This document shows, piece by piece, positions 19,996 through 28,529 of a stretch of DNA of 64,000 nucleotides; position 1 is the first letter of the stretch, and the number at the start of each line of letters is the position of its first letter. The translations under genes were made by a program, and so were the position numbers. Location: NCBI GenBank assembly GCA_041166745.1, contig JBEEGH010000013.1, positions 124,001 to 188,000 on the forward strand. Reading direction: 5' to 3'. The notes under the pieces were generated by a model that was not told where the DNA came from, made no database searches, and saw nothing but the letters and a program-made list of their open reading frames with translations. Source of the stretch: DASUCS01 sp041166745 (GTDB lineage: Bacteria > Actinomycetota > Acidimicrobiia > Acidimicrobiales > JACDCH01).

Positions 19996-21252
19996 ATGTC
20001 CATCACGACCCAGCCGCCGGTGCCCGCGATCCTCGAAGGGCTCCGGATCATCGACTGCGACGCCCACTTCACCGAGCCGCCTGACCTGTGGACGGCGCGC
20101 GTTCCCGACAAGTTCAAAGGGCGCGTACCGGTGATGGAAACCCGCAATGGTCTCAGCGCCTGGTACCTCGACGGCGAGATTTGGTCGGGCATCGGAGGAA
20201 ATACGATTGCCCGTGGTCACGAGAAGGTCCTCGGCGAGCACAGCATGCAGCCCTTCGACCGGATCGACGAATCGGCCTGGGACGTCAAGGCGAGACTTCG
20301 TCTGATGGATGAGATGAACATCCACGCAGCGATCATCTACCCGAACGGCATCGGCTTCGCGTCGAACCACGTGTTCGCGATTCCGGACGAAGAGCAGCGC
20401 GGTGTTGTGTTGCGCGTCTACAACGACTTCTTCATGGAGCTGCAGCAAGAGTCGGGGAACCGTCTGTTCCCTCAGGCGATGCTCCCGATCTGGGACATGG
20501 ATCTCACCATCGCAGAGATGACCCGCATGCTGGACGTTGGCGTCACCGGATTTACGCTCTCCGACAAGCCCGAGCTGCTCGGGCTGCCCGAGCTGGATCA
20601 CGAGTACTTCGCCCCGATGTGGGATCTGGCCAATGAATCCGGCACTGTCCTGAACTTCCACATCGGTAGCGGCAACCGTCGGATCCTCAAGGACGACGAC
20701 GAGGAGATGCAACAGAAGAAGCTCTCGCGGCCTGCGGAGTCAGGAAAGTCGGACTTCTATTGGTCGTCGTTCGGGCCCCAGCGCCGACTCGCAGTGCTGG
20801 CCACGCAGATGTACATGAGCAACGCGCGGATCATCGTCAACATGTGCATGAGCAACATCTTCGACCGCTATCCCAAACTCAAGATCGCGTCAGCCGAGAG
20901 CGGCATCGGTTGGATTCCCTTCATTCTCGAGTCGATGGAATACCAAATCGACGAGATGATCACCACTGAAGACGAGAAGATCCTCCAGCAGCGTCGTCCG
21001 ACCGAGTACTTCCGCGACCACTTCTCGGTGACCTTCTGGTTCGAGCAGGTCGGCCCGGCGAAGTTGCTCGAGGACGTGGGTGTGAACAACGTTCTCGTCG
21101 AGACCGACATCCCGCATCCCACTTGCCTGTACCCAGGAGCGTCGGAGCGTCTCGCAAAGGCTCTGGGTCATCTCGACCCGGCGATTGTTCGTCGCGTTCT
21201 TCAAGACAACGCTGTGGAGTTGTACAAGCTGCCGATGCCCTCGAGTCCGTGA
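19996..21252 (+). CDS. Amidohydrolase-superfamily protein 3
   Basis: A 418-residue paralogue of the preceding protein. It has RIIDCDAHFTEPPDLW near residue 17, LNFHIGSGN at about 220, MCMSNIFDRYPKLKIASAES, and VETDIPHPTCLYP near 370. A good ribosome site (CACAGGAGACTCC) precedes the ATG. The 3' end overlaps the oxidoreductase start by four bases (GTGA). Two tandem, divergent amidohydrolases suggest successive or alternative substrates. Confidence 0.88.
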   Translation: MSITTQPPVPAILEGLRIIDCDAHFTEPPDLWTARVPDKFKGRVPVMETRNGLSAWYLDGEIWSGIGGNTIARGHEKVLGEHSMQPFDRIDESAWDVKARLRLMDEMNIHAAIIYPNGIGFASNHVFAIPDEEQRGVVLRVYNDFFMELQQESGNRLFPQAMLPIWDMDLTIAEMTRMLDVGVTGFTLSDKPELLGLPELDHEYFAPMWDLANESGTVLNFHIGSGNRRILKDDDEEMQQKKLSRPAESGKSDFYWSSFGPQRRLAVLATQMYMSNARIIVNMCMSNIFDRYPKLKIASAESGIGWIPFILESMEYQIDEMITTEDEKILQQRRPTEYFRDHFSVTFWFEQVGPAKLLEDVGVNNVLVETDIPHPTCLYPGASERLAKALGHLDPAIVRRVLQDNAVELYKLPMPSSP

Positions 21253-24200
21253 CGCTGTCGCGCGGATCCGCGGGGCCGTTGCGACTGCACGACGGCAGTC
21301 ACGACACCTTCTCGCTCGACGAGAAGTACCTCCGTGAGACCGGAACCATCTACCTGACTGGCATCCAAGCGCTGGTTCGCCTCCTCCTCGATCAGGTCCG
21401 AATCGATCGAAGCCGCGGTGTGCGCACTGCGGGCATTGTGTCGGGCTACCCGGGATCCCCGGTCGCGGGTCTCGACATGGAGCTCGAACGACGAAAGCAA
21501 CTTCTTCGCGAGTGGGACATTGTGCACATCCCGGGGCTCAACGAGGATCTGGCTGCAACCGCGGTGTTCGGAAGTCAATTGGCGCAGGAGGTGCCGGGAG
21601 CGCGCTTCGACGGTGTTGTTGGAATGTGGTTCGGCAAGGCGCCGGGAGTGGACCGATCCGGAGATGCGTTCCGACACGGCAACTTCAAGGGGATAGGACG
21701 GAACGGAGGGATCATCGCAGTCGCGGGAGACGACCCCCGTCCGAATTCCTCGATGCTCCCGAGCGACTCATCCGTCGCCTTCTTCGACTTCCTGATGCCG
21801 ATCATCGCGCCCAGCGACGCCCAAGATGTGCTCGACCTCGGACTGCACGCATACCAGTTGTCTCGCACGTCAGGACTCGCGGTCGGCTTCAAAGTGGTCA
21901 CCGCCGTCGCGGATATGTCGCAGACGATCGAGGTCAGTCCGGAGCGAGTGGTCCCGCAGATTTCGCATGTTCAGTTCAACGGCGAGAAGTTCGAACCCCG
22001 TCTCCACGTCAACGAGGGTGGGGCTCGCTTCCTCGACGAGGAGCGCTACATCCACGGCGCGAGGCTGGAGGCAGCGCTTTCCTATGCGCGCGCCAACAAT
22101 CTCAATCGCGTGCACGGCGCCAGCTCCGGCCGCTCGGTGGGGATCATCTCGAGCGGGAAGACCTATCTCGACACCTTGCAGGCGATGCGCAGGCTGGGAC
22201 TCGATCCCGACGAGCCGCAGCGCCATGGCATTCGTCTACTGAAGCTCGGGATGGTGTGGCCCACCGATGTCGAAGGCATGCGGCGGTTCGCCGAAGGCCT
22301 GGACGAGATCATCGTTGTCGAGGAGAAGCGACCATTCGTCGAGCTCTTCCTACGCGACGCGCTGTACGCGCTGGCAGACAGGCCTGTCGTCGTTGGCAAG
22401 AGTGATGGAGACGGACTGCCCCTTTTGCCCATCAACGGCGAACTGACGCCGGAGCTGATCGCCCAAGCCCTCGCGCTCCGACTCGCCGAGAGGCCGGGCT
22501 TCGAGGATCTTCCGCAGCGCGCTGCGCAATTCGCACGCAAGGTGCCGGCCCGCATCGAACTAATCCCGTCCCGAACCGCCTATTTCTGCTCGGGGTGCCC
22601 TCACAACCGGAGCTTGGCGGTGCCAGACGGCAGCGTGGTCGGCGCCGGTATCGGGTGCAGCATCATGGAAACGTTCATGGGCCGCGAAGCCTTCGGCGAC
22701 ATCATCGGCTACACGCACATGGGCGCCGAGGGTGCGCAGTGGGTTGGCGCGGCGCCGTTCACCGACACCTCACACATGTTCCAGAACGTGGGAGACGGCA
22801 CGTTTTCGCATTCAGCGACCCTCGCAGTGAGGTTCGCGATCGCCAGCGGCGTCACGATGACTTACAAGATCCTGCACAACAGCGCCGTGGCGATGACGGG
22901 CGGGCAGCCGGTGACGGGCGGCTTCAGCGTCGCCGGCATGGTGCGCTTGCTCGAGGCTGAGGGCGTCAAGACGATCGTGGTGACCACGGAGGACCTTGGC
23001 CGCTACAAGGGCATCGATCTCGGACCCAACACGAAGGTCCGGCACCGTGACGACCTCCTCGAGGTGGAGGAAGGCCTGGCGGCGCTTCCGGGCGTCACCG
23101 TCCTCATCAATGATCAGCAGTGCGCCGCCGAGACGAGACGCTTGCGCAAGAGAGGCAAGGTGGCAACGCCGACCCAAGCGGTCTGGATCAACGAGCGAGT
23201 GTGCGAAGGCTGCGGGGACTGCGGCGACAAGTCGAACTGCCTGAGCGTGCAACCGACCGACACCGAGTTCGGGCGCAAGACGAAGATTCATCAGTCCTCT
23301 TGCAACCTCGACTACTCGTGTCTGCTCGGCGACTGTCCGTCATTCATGACGGTCGAACGTGAGATCCCAAAGAAAGCATCTCGCACAGCCCGCGTCGCGC
23401 CACCGCAACTGGACATAGATGACCCGGTCCCGGCCGTGCCGGTCGACGACTTCTCGATCCTGATGAGCGGCATCGGTGGCACTGGAGTCGTCACGGTGAA
23501 TCAGATCTTGGGCACGGCTGCTGTGCTCGACGGTCGGTCGGTCCGCACGATGGACAGCATGGGTGGAAGTCAAAAAGCGGGGCCAGTTGTCTCCCACCTT
23601 CGCGTAGCGGCGCAGGACCTCGAGCGTCCCGCTGAGATCGCTGCCGGCGAAGCCGACGCCCTGTTGATCTTCGACCTCCTTGTCGGGACCGACGTCAAGA
23701 ACATGGCCCGGGCCGCGCCTGATCGAACCGTGGCGGTGGTTTCCACGACGAAGGTTCCGACGGGACGCATGGTGACCGACCCCTCGGTCGAGTTCCCCGC
23801 GACTGAGGGACTCATGAAGCTCGTCGAGCGCGGTACGCGTCCCGATGGAAGGTTCGTCTTCGACGCTGAACGCATCGCTGAACGGCTCTTGCAAACGCAC
23901 ATGGCCGCGAACATGGTGGTCGTCGGCGCGGCCTTCCAGGTCGGTGCCATTCCGCTGCCGGAGAAGTGCATCCTCGAGGCGATTCGGCTCAACGGCACCG
24001 CAGTGGAGCTCAACGTCGACGCGTTCCGATGGGGGCGACTGGCCATTGCGCAGCCGTCGGCGCTTGCCGAGGCCATGCGGGACAAGACGGCTGGCACCAG
24101 CGTCGCGGCGGTCGATATCTCGTCGCCGGATCCGCTGATCGAGTGGGCCGATGGAGAGCTCATGCGCCTGCTGGCACGCCGGGTTCCCGACCTGGAGCTC

Positions 24201-24809
24201 TACCAGAACCACAAATATGCGCTCTCGTACGTCGCGTTTGTGCGACGCGTCGCCGAGGCCGAAGCGGGACTCGGACTCGGATCCACCGCGCTCGCGGAGA
24301 GTGTTGCAGTCGCGCTGTACAAGCTGATGGCGTACAAGGACGAGTACGAAGTCGCGAGGCTCTGTCTCGACGACGCCGAGAAGGCAAAGCTCGAGTCGGA
24401 GTTCGGCGCCACCGCGAGGGTGTACTGGCACCTTCACCCGCCGATACTTCGGTCCCTGGGCATGCAGCGGAAACTCAAGCTCGGGCCATGGTTCGTCCCG
24501 GCATTTCGTTCGCTGAAGGCAATGAGGCGGGTGAGGGGCACGGCGCTCGACCCATTCGGCTACGCCCGGATCCGAAGGACCGAACGCGCCCTCGTGACTC
24601 AGTATCGACGCGCTGTCGAGACTGCTCTGTCCCGGCTGTCGCCCAGCACCATCGAGGCCGCTACCCGTATGGCGCAGCTCCCTGATCTCGTTCGGGGTTA
24701 CGAGCACATAAAGATCGCGAACGTCGAGAAGTATGAGGGCGTACTGGCGGATGTGGCTCGGGAGATCGGAATCGTTGTTCCGACGCTGGCGGAGCTGATG
24801 AAGCGTTGA
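21249..24809 (+). CDS. Indolepyruvate:ferredoxin oxidoreductase-type 2-oxoacid oxidoreductase (fused alpha-gamma)
   Basis: About 1,186 residues from a GTG that overlaps the previous stop; an in-frame extension to 21123 lies inside the previous gene and is rejected. The order is an N-terminal pyrimidine-like domain (GYPGSPVAGLDMEL, GLNEDLAATAVFGSQ), a ThDP block (CSGCPHNRSLAVPDG, GIGCSIMETFMG, HMGAEGAQWVG), a Cys cluster (VCEGCGDCGDKSNC, then CNLDYSCLLGDCPSF), and a C-terminal gamma domain (MSGIGGTGVVTVNQILGTAA, MGGSQKAGPVVSHLR). These enzymes convert aryl or branched 2-oxoacids to acyl-CoA with reduced ferredoxin. No ferredoxin gene is adjacent. Confidence 0.92.
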   Translation: MTLSRGSAGPLRLHDGSHDTFSLDEKYLRETGTIYLTGIQALVRLLLDQVRIDRSRGVRTAGIVSGYPGSPVAGLDMELERRKQLLREWDIVHIPGLNEDLAATAVFGSQLAQEVPGARFDGVVGMWFGKAPGVDRSGDAFRHGNFKGIGRNGGIIAVAGDDPRPNSSMLPSDSSVAFFDFLMPIIAPSDAQDVLDLGLHAYQLSRTSGLAVGFKVVTAVADMSQTIEVSPERVVPQISHVQFNGEKFEPRLHVNEGGARFLDEERYIHGARLEAALSYARANNLNRVHGASSGRSVGIISSGKTYLDTLQAMRRLGLDPDEPQRHGIRLLKLGMVWPTDVEGMRRFAEGLDEIIVVEEKRPFVELFLRDALYALADRPVVVGKSDGDGLPLLPINGELTPELIAQALALRLAERPGFEDLPQRAAQFARKVPARIELIPSRTAYFCSGCPHNRSLAVPDGSVVGAGIGCSIMETFMGREAFGDIIGYTHMGAEGAQWVGAAPFTDTSHMFQNVGDGTFSHSATLAVRFAIASGVTMTYKILHNSAVAMTGGQPVTGGFSVAGMVRLLEAEGVKTIVVTTEDLGRYKGIDLGPNTKVRHRDDLLEVEEGLAALPGVTVLINDQQCAAETRRLRKRGKVATPTQAVWINERVCEGCGDCGDKSNCLSVQPTDTEFGRKTKIHQSSCNLDYSCLLGDCPSFMTVEREIPKKASRTARVAPPQLDIDDPVPAVPVDDFSILMSGIGGTGVVTVNQILGTAAVLDGRSVRTMDSMGGSQKAGPVVSHLRVAAQDLERPAEIAAGEADALLIFDLLVGTDVKNMARAAPDRTVAVVSTTKVPTGRMVTDPSVEFPATEGLMKLVERGTRPDGRFVFDAERIAERLLQTHMAANMVVVGAAFQVGAIPLPEKCILEAIRLNGTAVELNVDAFRWGRLAIAQPSALAEAMRDKTAGTSVAAVDISSPDPLIEWADGELMRLLARRVPDLELYQNHKYALSYVAFVRRVAEAEAGLGLGSTALAESVAVALYKLMAYKDEYEVARLCLDDAEKAKLESEFGATARVYWHLHPPILRSLGMQRKLKLGPWFVPAFRSLKAMRRVRGTALDPFGYARIRRTERALVTQYRRAVETALSRLSPSTIEAATRMAQLPDLVRGYEHIKIANVEKYEGVLADVAREIGIVVPTLAELMKR

Positions 24810-24854
24810 TGACACACCTACATCCATTCGAGAGAGAACGGGACTGACGAAGCG

Positions 24855-25667
24855 ATGCCACTGCGCGAGAACAAACTCAAGAAGCTGCTCCGAGAAGGAA
24901 GGGTGGTCTACGGCTCGAACGTTCGCGAAAGCCGTGACTCTGGCGTCGTGTTCGCGATGGCGCGATCGGGCGCGGATTTTGTGTTCATCGATCTTGAGCA
25001 CACCGCGATGAGCTTCGAGACGGCGGCGGAGCTCGTCGCGCATGCCCACGCTGCGGACACAACACCGATAATTCGTATTCCCGACTTGGACTACGCGTCG
25101 GTCACGCGTCTCCTCGACGCGGGATGTCAGAGCCTGTTCATCCCGCACTTGAAGACGCCTGAGGATGTGCAGCGACTCCTCGATCTTTCCCTTTTTTATC
25201 CGAAGGGTCACCGCGGCATGGGGGTCTACGGAGGCGTGAACGTCGACTACGCGTCGAATGTCGACGTCGAGGCGGCGACAGCGTCGATGAACGACAACCT
25301 CATCCTGGGATTGAACATCGAGACCAAAGAAGCGATCGAGTCGCTCGAGGACATGCTCGTGCCGGGCATCGACTTCGCTCTCGTGGGTCTCTTCGACCTG
25401 TCGCAGAGCTACGGCATCCTCGGGCGGCAGTTCGACCACCCGCTCATCGCCGAGGCCAAGGAGAAGGTTCGGAGCCTCTGCGCGGAGCGCGGCATTGCGT
25501 ACGCCGTTTACCTCACCTCGGTGTCGCAATTCGAGACGGAGGTCGCGCAGGGCGCGCAGATGCTCATGTACGGCTCAACCCTCGACTTCGTCAAGAAGGG
25601 TGTGACTGAGGCGGTTACGACGTTGCGCGCCCTCACGGAGCGGGAGGAGTCGTTGCCGGCAGTGTGA
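24855..25667 (+). CDS. HpcH/HpaI family aldolase
   Basis: A 270-residue protein. FVFIDLEHTAMSFETAAELV at about residue 39 carries the metal-binding acidic residue, IRIPDLDYASVTRLLDAGCQ follows, and FALVGLFDLSQSYGILGR near residue 175 matches the second half of the active site. Family enzymes perform divalent-metal retro-aldol cleavage of 4-hydroxy-2-oxoacids, often to pyruvate. A 2-oxoacid product would suit the 2-oxoacid oxidoreductase just upstream. The gap to that gene is 45 bases. Confidence 0.88.
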   Translation: MPLRENKLKKLLREGRVVYGSNVRESRDSGVVFAMARSGADFVFIDLEHTAMSFETAAELVAHAHAADTTPIIRIPDLDYASVTRLLDAGCQSLFIPHLKTPEDVQRLLDLSLFYPKGHRGMGVYGGVNVDYASNVDVEAATASMNDNLILGLNIETKEAIESLEDMLVPGIDFALVGLFDLSQSYGILGRQFDHPLIAEAKEKVRSLCAERGIAYAVYLTSVSQFETEVAQGAQMLMYGSTLDFVKKGVTEAVTTLRALTEREESLPAV

Positions 25668-25730
25668 TTTGGCGGTCGTCGACGCGCTTACCGGCGCGGA
25701 TGCCGCTCCACGAGGCCGCTCGAAAAACTC

Positions 25731-26852
25731 ATGAACGTCCCAACAGCGATAAAGGTCGGGTTCCTCGAGGACAGTGGGCAGTTCGACGTCGAACCGATGC
25801 GGCGGGCCATCGAGCTGAGAATCGATCAATGCAACGACGCAGGTGGGATTCAGGGCCGCTCTATCGATCTTGTAGTCGAACAGGCCGAGGGGGCGCATGC
25901 CGGCTTACCCGAAAACATCGTTCCGGCTTGGCGGAAGCTGGTTCTGGACCCGGAGGTCGTAGGCGTCATCGGCCCAGGCATCGCCGATAACTGCCTCGTG
26001 CTCGCTGATGTTGTGCAAGCCGCTGGAGTGCCCACCCTATGTTGGCCCGGCGCGGAGGAATGTCGCAACGAGTGGATGTTTCAGTTTCCCAGTGGTTCCT
26101 TCGCGCACGAGAGCGTGTTTCTCGCTCGTCTGCTCGCGCAGTTGGGTCACGAACGTGTAGCGGTTCTCCAGACCGGCACCGTAGGCGACAAATATGCGCG
26201 TCACTTCGAACGCGAGGCGCGGCTTCTCGGCCTAGCCGTCGCGGGGAGCGAGTCCGTCGACGTGTTTCGAGACGACGTCGAAGAGGAGATGCGACGGCTG
26301 CGCCGCGGACAACCCGACGCCGCACTGTTCCTCGGTATGGGACCGCCGACGCTCGCGTTCGCGCGCGCGACACGAGCCATGTCGTGGGACGTCCCCCGGT
26401 TCTCCAACATCGCTATGCGCCGAGTGACCAACTTGCACCGTGCCGAGCTCTCCGACTTCGAGGGCGTCACCTGGACCGATCAATTCGAACCCTCGAATCC
26501 TGTGCTGCAGGACATGAGAAGGCGCTACCGCGACCGTCATGGCGACTTTCCGCCGGCAACCTTCCTCGCTGGAGGCGGGTGGGACATGGCAACACTGATC
26601 CTCGAAGGGCTGCGTCGTGCTCCCGTCATCAGTCGGAACGGACTCAGGTCCGGCCTGGAGTTGGTCCACCAGATACCGGCAGCAACCGGTGGAGCAGCCG
26701 CTGTGATGGGTTTCGGTCCGTGGGATCGGGAGGCACTCAAGGGTCCTGCGATCTTCAACTACCGCCACGTGGTCGACCAATCCATCGAGACGAGACACGT
26801 TTCGATCGCAAGCAAAAGCACGAATGAAGGGAGCCAGGACTCTTGGCCATGA
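25731..26852 (+). CDS. Soluble Liv-type ligand-binding protein without signal peptide
   Basis: A 373-residue type 1 periplasmic-binding fold (Peripla_BP_6). It shows IKVGFLEDSGQFDVEPMRRAI, GVIGPGIADNCLVLADV, ERVAVLQTGTVGDKYARHF and YRDRHGDFPPATFLAGGGWD. The N-terminus MNVPTAIKVGFLED has no signal peptide or lipobox, so it should stay in the cytoplasm, as the amide sensor AmiC does. It is not next to the permease genes but lies among catabolic genes and overlaps the next amidohydrolase by four bases. A ligand-sensing or chaperoning role is my inference; a secreted protein with a misread start cannot be excluded. Confidence 0.8.
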   Translation: MNVPTAIKVGFLEDSGQFDVEPMRRAIELRIDQCNDAGGIQGRSIDLVVEQAEGAHAGLPENIVPAWRKLVLDPEVVGVIGPGIADNCLVLADVVQAAGVPTLCWPGAEECRNEWMFQFPSGSFAHESVFLARLLAQLGHERVAVLQTGTVGDKYARHFEREARLLGLAVAGSESVDVFRDDVEEEMRRLRRGQPDAALFLGMGPPTLAFARATRAMSWDVPRFSNIAMRRVTNLHRAELSDFEGVTWTDQFEPSNPVLQDMRRRYRDRHGDFPPATFLAGGGWDMATLILEGLRRAPVISRNGLRSGLELVHQIPAATGGAAAVMGFGPWDREALKGPAIFNYRHVVDQSIETRHVSIASKSTNEGSQDSWP

Positions 26853-28252
26853 CACATGCCCCTGACAAGGACGTGGCGCTGATCAGAAGTCAGATCAGCC
26901 ATCCGGTGATCGATGGCGACGGCCATCAGCTCGAGTTCTCTCCGCTCGTCGCCGATTTCGTCGCGGAGATTGCTGGACGGGAAGTCGCGGACCAGTTCGA
27001 GGGACTCGTCACGCGAGTGGGGCTTCAACGCGAAACGGCGACTACCGGCTTCTCGCCTGTGCGCGCGTTCTTCGCATTTCCGTCTCGGAACGCGCTCGAC
27101 CGCATGACAGCAACGCTGCCCGCGCTCCTTTATGACCGGCTCGACCAATTCGGACTCGACTTCGTGCTTCTCTACCCGACGTTGGGCATCCCGGTCCTCA
27201 CACACCCGGATGAAGACTTTCGAGTCCCGGTATGCCGAGGCCTCAACGAGTACAACGCGGCGGTCTACTCGGAATATCGCGATCGAATCGAACCCGTGGC
27301 CGTCATTCCGACGTTCTCTCCTGACGAGGGCATTGCCGCCCTCGATCACGCGGTAGGGGAACTCGGCCTGAAGGCCGTCGTGATGAGCGGAGTGATCCCT
27401 CGGGCCCCGCGAGACGGCAGTCGTGGCACATGGGTCGACTCGCTCGGGCACAACAGCGTGTACGACTACGACCCATTGTGGCGGAGGTGTGAGGAGCTTC
27501 GCGTCACGCCGACCTTTCACGGGACCGCGAAGGGGTGGGGCAGCCACACATCCCCGACCAACTATGTGTACAACCACCTTGGCGACTTCGCCGCTGCGCA
27601 GGAAGCCGTGTGCCGATCGCTCGTAATGGGTGGCGTGCCTCGCCGATTTCCGGCTCTGCGCTTTGCCTTCCTCGAAGGGGGCGTGGCGTGGGCACTCCAG
27701 CTGTATCGCGACGTGCTCGGCCACTATGAAAAGCGGAACGCGGAGGCCGTGATCGAGTACGACCCGGCAGCACTTGATCTCAGCCGGTGCAGCGAACTCT
27801 TCGAGGGCTATGCGTCGGACCAGATGACCAGGTCGTGGACTCGTTTCGAGGACACGTTGAAGACGACTGCGGTGCAAGAGCATGCAACCGGATTGTCGTT
27901 CAACGACTTCGAGGAAGCGCAGATCGATGGTCCGGAGGACATCATCGACATGTTCGTGGACAAGTTCGGTTTTGGTTGCGAGGCCGATGACCCCCTGAAT
28001 GCTCTTGCGTTCGATTCGCGATTCCTGCCGAACGGTCGACCGCTTCGAGCGGTCTTCGGCTCCGACATCGGGCATTGGGACACCACCGACATGAGTCGTG
28101 TGCTGGTCGAGGCTTGGGAGTCCGTCGAACACGGCCACATGGGTGAAGACGACTTCCGCGCATTCACTTTTGGCAACGCCGTGGAGCTGCTGACCGCGAC
28201 CAATCCCGACTTCTTCGAGGGTACGTCGATCGAAAAGCAAGTGCGACCTTGA
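26849..28252 (+). CDS. Amidohydrolase-superfamily protein 4
   Basis: A 467-residue protein. Metal-site landmarks are HPVIDGDGHQLEFSPLV near residue 18, PTFHGTAKGWGSH at about 220, RFAFLEGGVAWALQLYRDV at about 270, and FGSDIGHWDTTDM near 405. It is longer and more divergent than proteins 2 and 3. The ATG at 26849 overlaps the previous stop (ATGA); a TTG two codons earlier has a better-spaced GGGAG and is a possible alternative. It is the last gene of the 18676 operon. Confidence 0.87.
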   Translation: MTHAPDKDVALIRSQISHPVIDGDGHQLEFSPLVADFVAEIAGREVADQFEGLVTRVGLQRETATTGFSPVRAFFAFPSRNALDRMTATLPALLYDRLDQFGLDFVLLYPTLGIPVLTHPDEDFRVPVCRGLNEYNAAVYSEYRDRIEPVAVIPTFSPDEGIAALDHAVGELGLKAVVMSGVIPRAPRDGSRGTWVDSLGHNSVYDYDPLWRRCEELRVTPTFHGTAKGWGSHTSPTNYVYNHLGDFAAAQEAVCRSLVMGGVPRRFPALRFAFLEGGVAWALQLYRDVLGHYEKRNAEAVIEYDPAALDLSRCSELFEGYASDQMTRSWTRFEDTLKTTAVQEHATGLSFNDFEEAQIDGPEDIIDMFVDKFGFGCEADDPLNALAFDSRFLPNGRPLRAVFGSDIGHWDTTDMSRVLVEAWESVEHGHMGEDDFRAFTFGNAVELLTATNPDFFEGTSIEKQVRP

Positions 28253-28320
28253 GACATAGGTGAACTGTCAGCAACGGCGGTGGCGCGCTGCGGGCCCTGC
28301 ACAGCCGAGTCCCAGAATTC

Positions 28321-28339
28321 GTAATCTCGTATAAGAGAC
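28321..28339 (+). promoter_or_regulatory. Island operator copy C
   Basis: GTAATCTCGTATAAGAGAC, with TCTC and GAGA arms around GTATAA. It ends two bases before the -35 of the ABC transporter operon, the same arrangement as copy B. Confidence 0.6.
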
Positions 28340-28341
28340 CC

Positions 28342-28370
28342 TTGACGTCGGCAGTGGATGCGTCTAGGTT
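28342..28370 (+). promoter_or_regulatory. Promoter of the Liv-type transporter operon
   Basis: TTGACG (28342-28347), a 17-base spacer and TAGGTT (28365-28370). It aligns with the promoter at 18495. The rest of the 277-base gap before 28530 holds the ribosome site AAAGGAG and no gene that I can see. Confidence 0.55.
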
Positions 28371-28529
28371 CGATGCAAGCGGAAATGACCGTGGGAGCGG
28401 CTCCGGTCGAGTGTCCCCGGGGGGAAAAGCAGGCGCTAGAAGTCGTGCGATCGCGCGCGGGCGCGCTGGTCTCCCCAGGCTGCTCGGCAGCGGCGTTCCA
28501 TTCACCGTTGCCAACAAAGGAGCACACGG

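Noticed and set aside
19429..20712. Minus-strand frame of 427 codons
   Set aside because: It is antisense to two adjacent amidohydrolase genes and spans their intergenic ribosome site. Shadow frame.
21123..21248. Upstream extension of the oxidoreductase
   Set aside because: It lies inside the previous amidohydrolase gene, and the GTGA overlap at 21249 gives the natural start.
23340..25529. Minus-strand frame of 729 codons, the longest unassigned frame
   Set aside because: It is antisense to the oxidoreductase and aldolase genes. Codon-position bias favours the plus strand, and no motif is visible in the translation.
26759..28240. Minus-strand frame of 493 codons
   Set aside because: It is antisense to amidohydrolase 4, which has a complete set of family landmarks.
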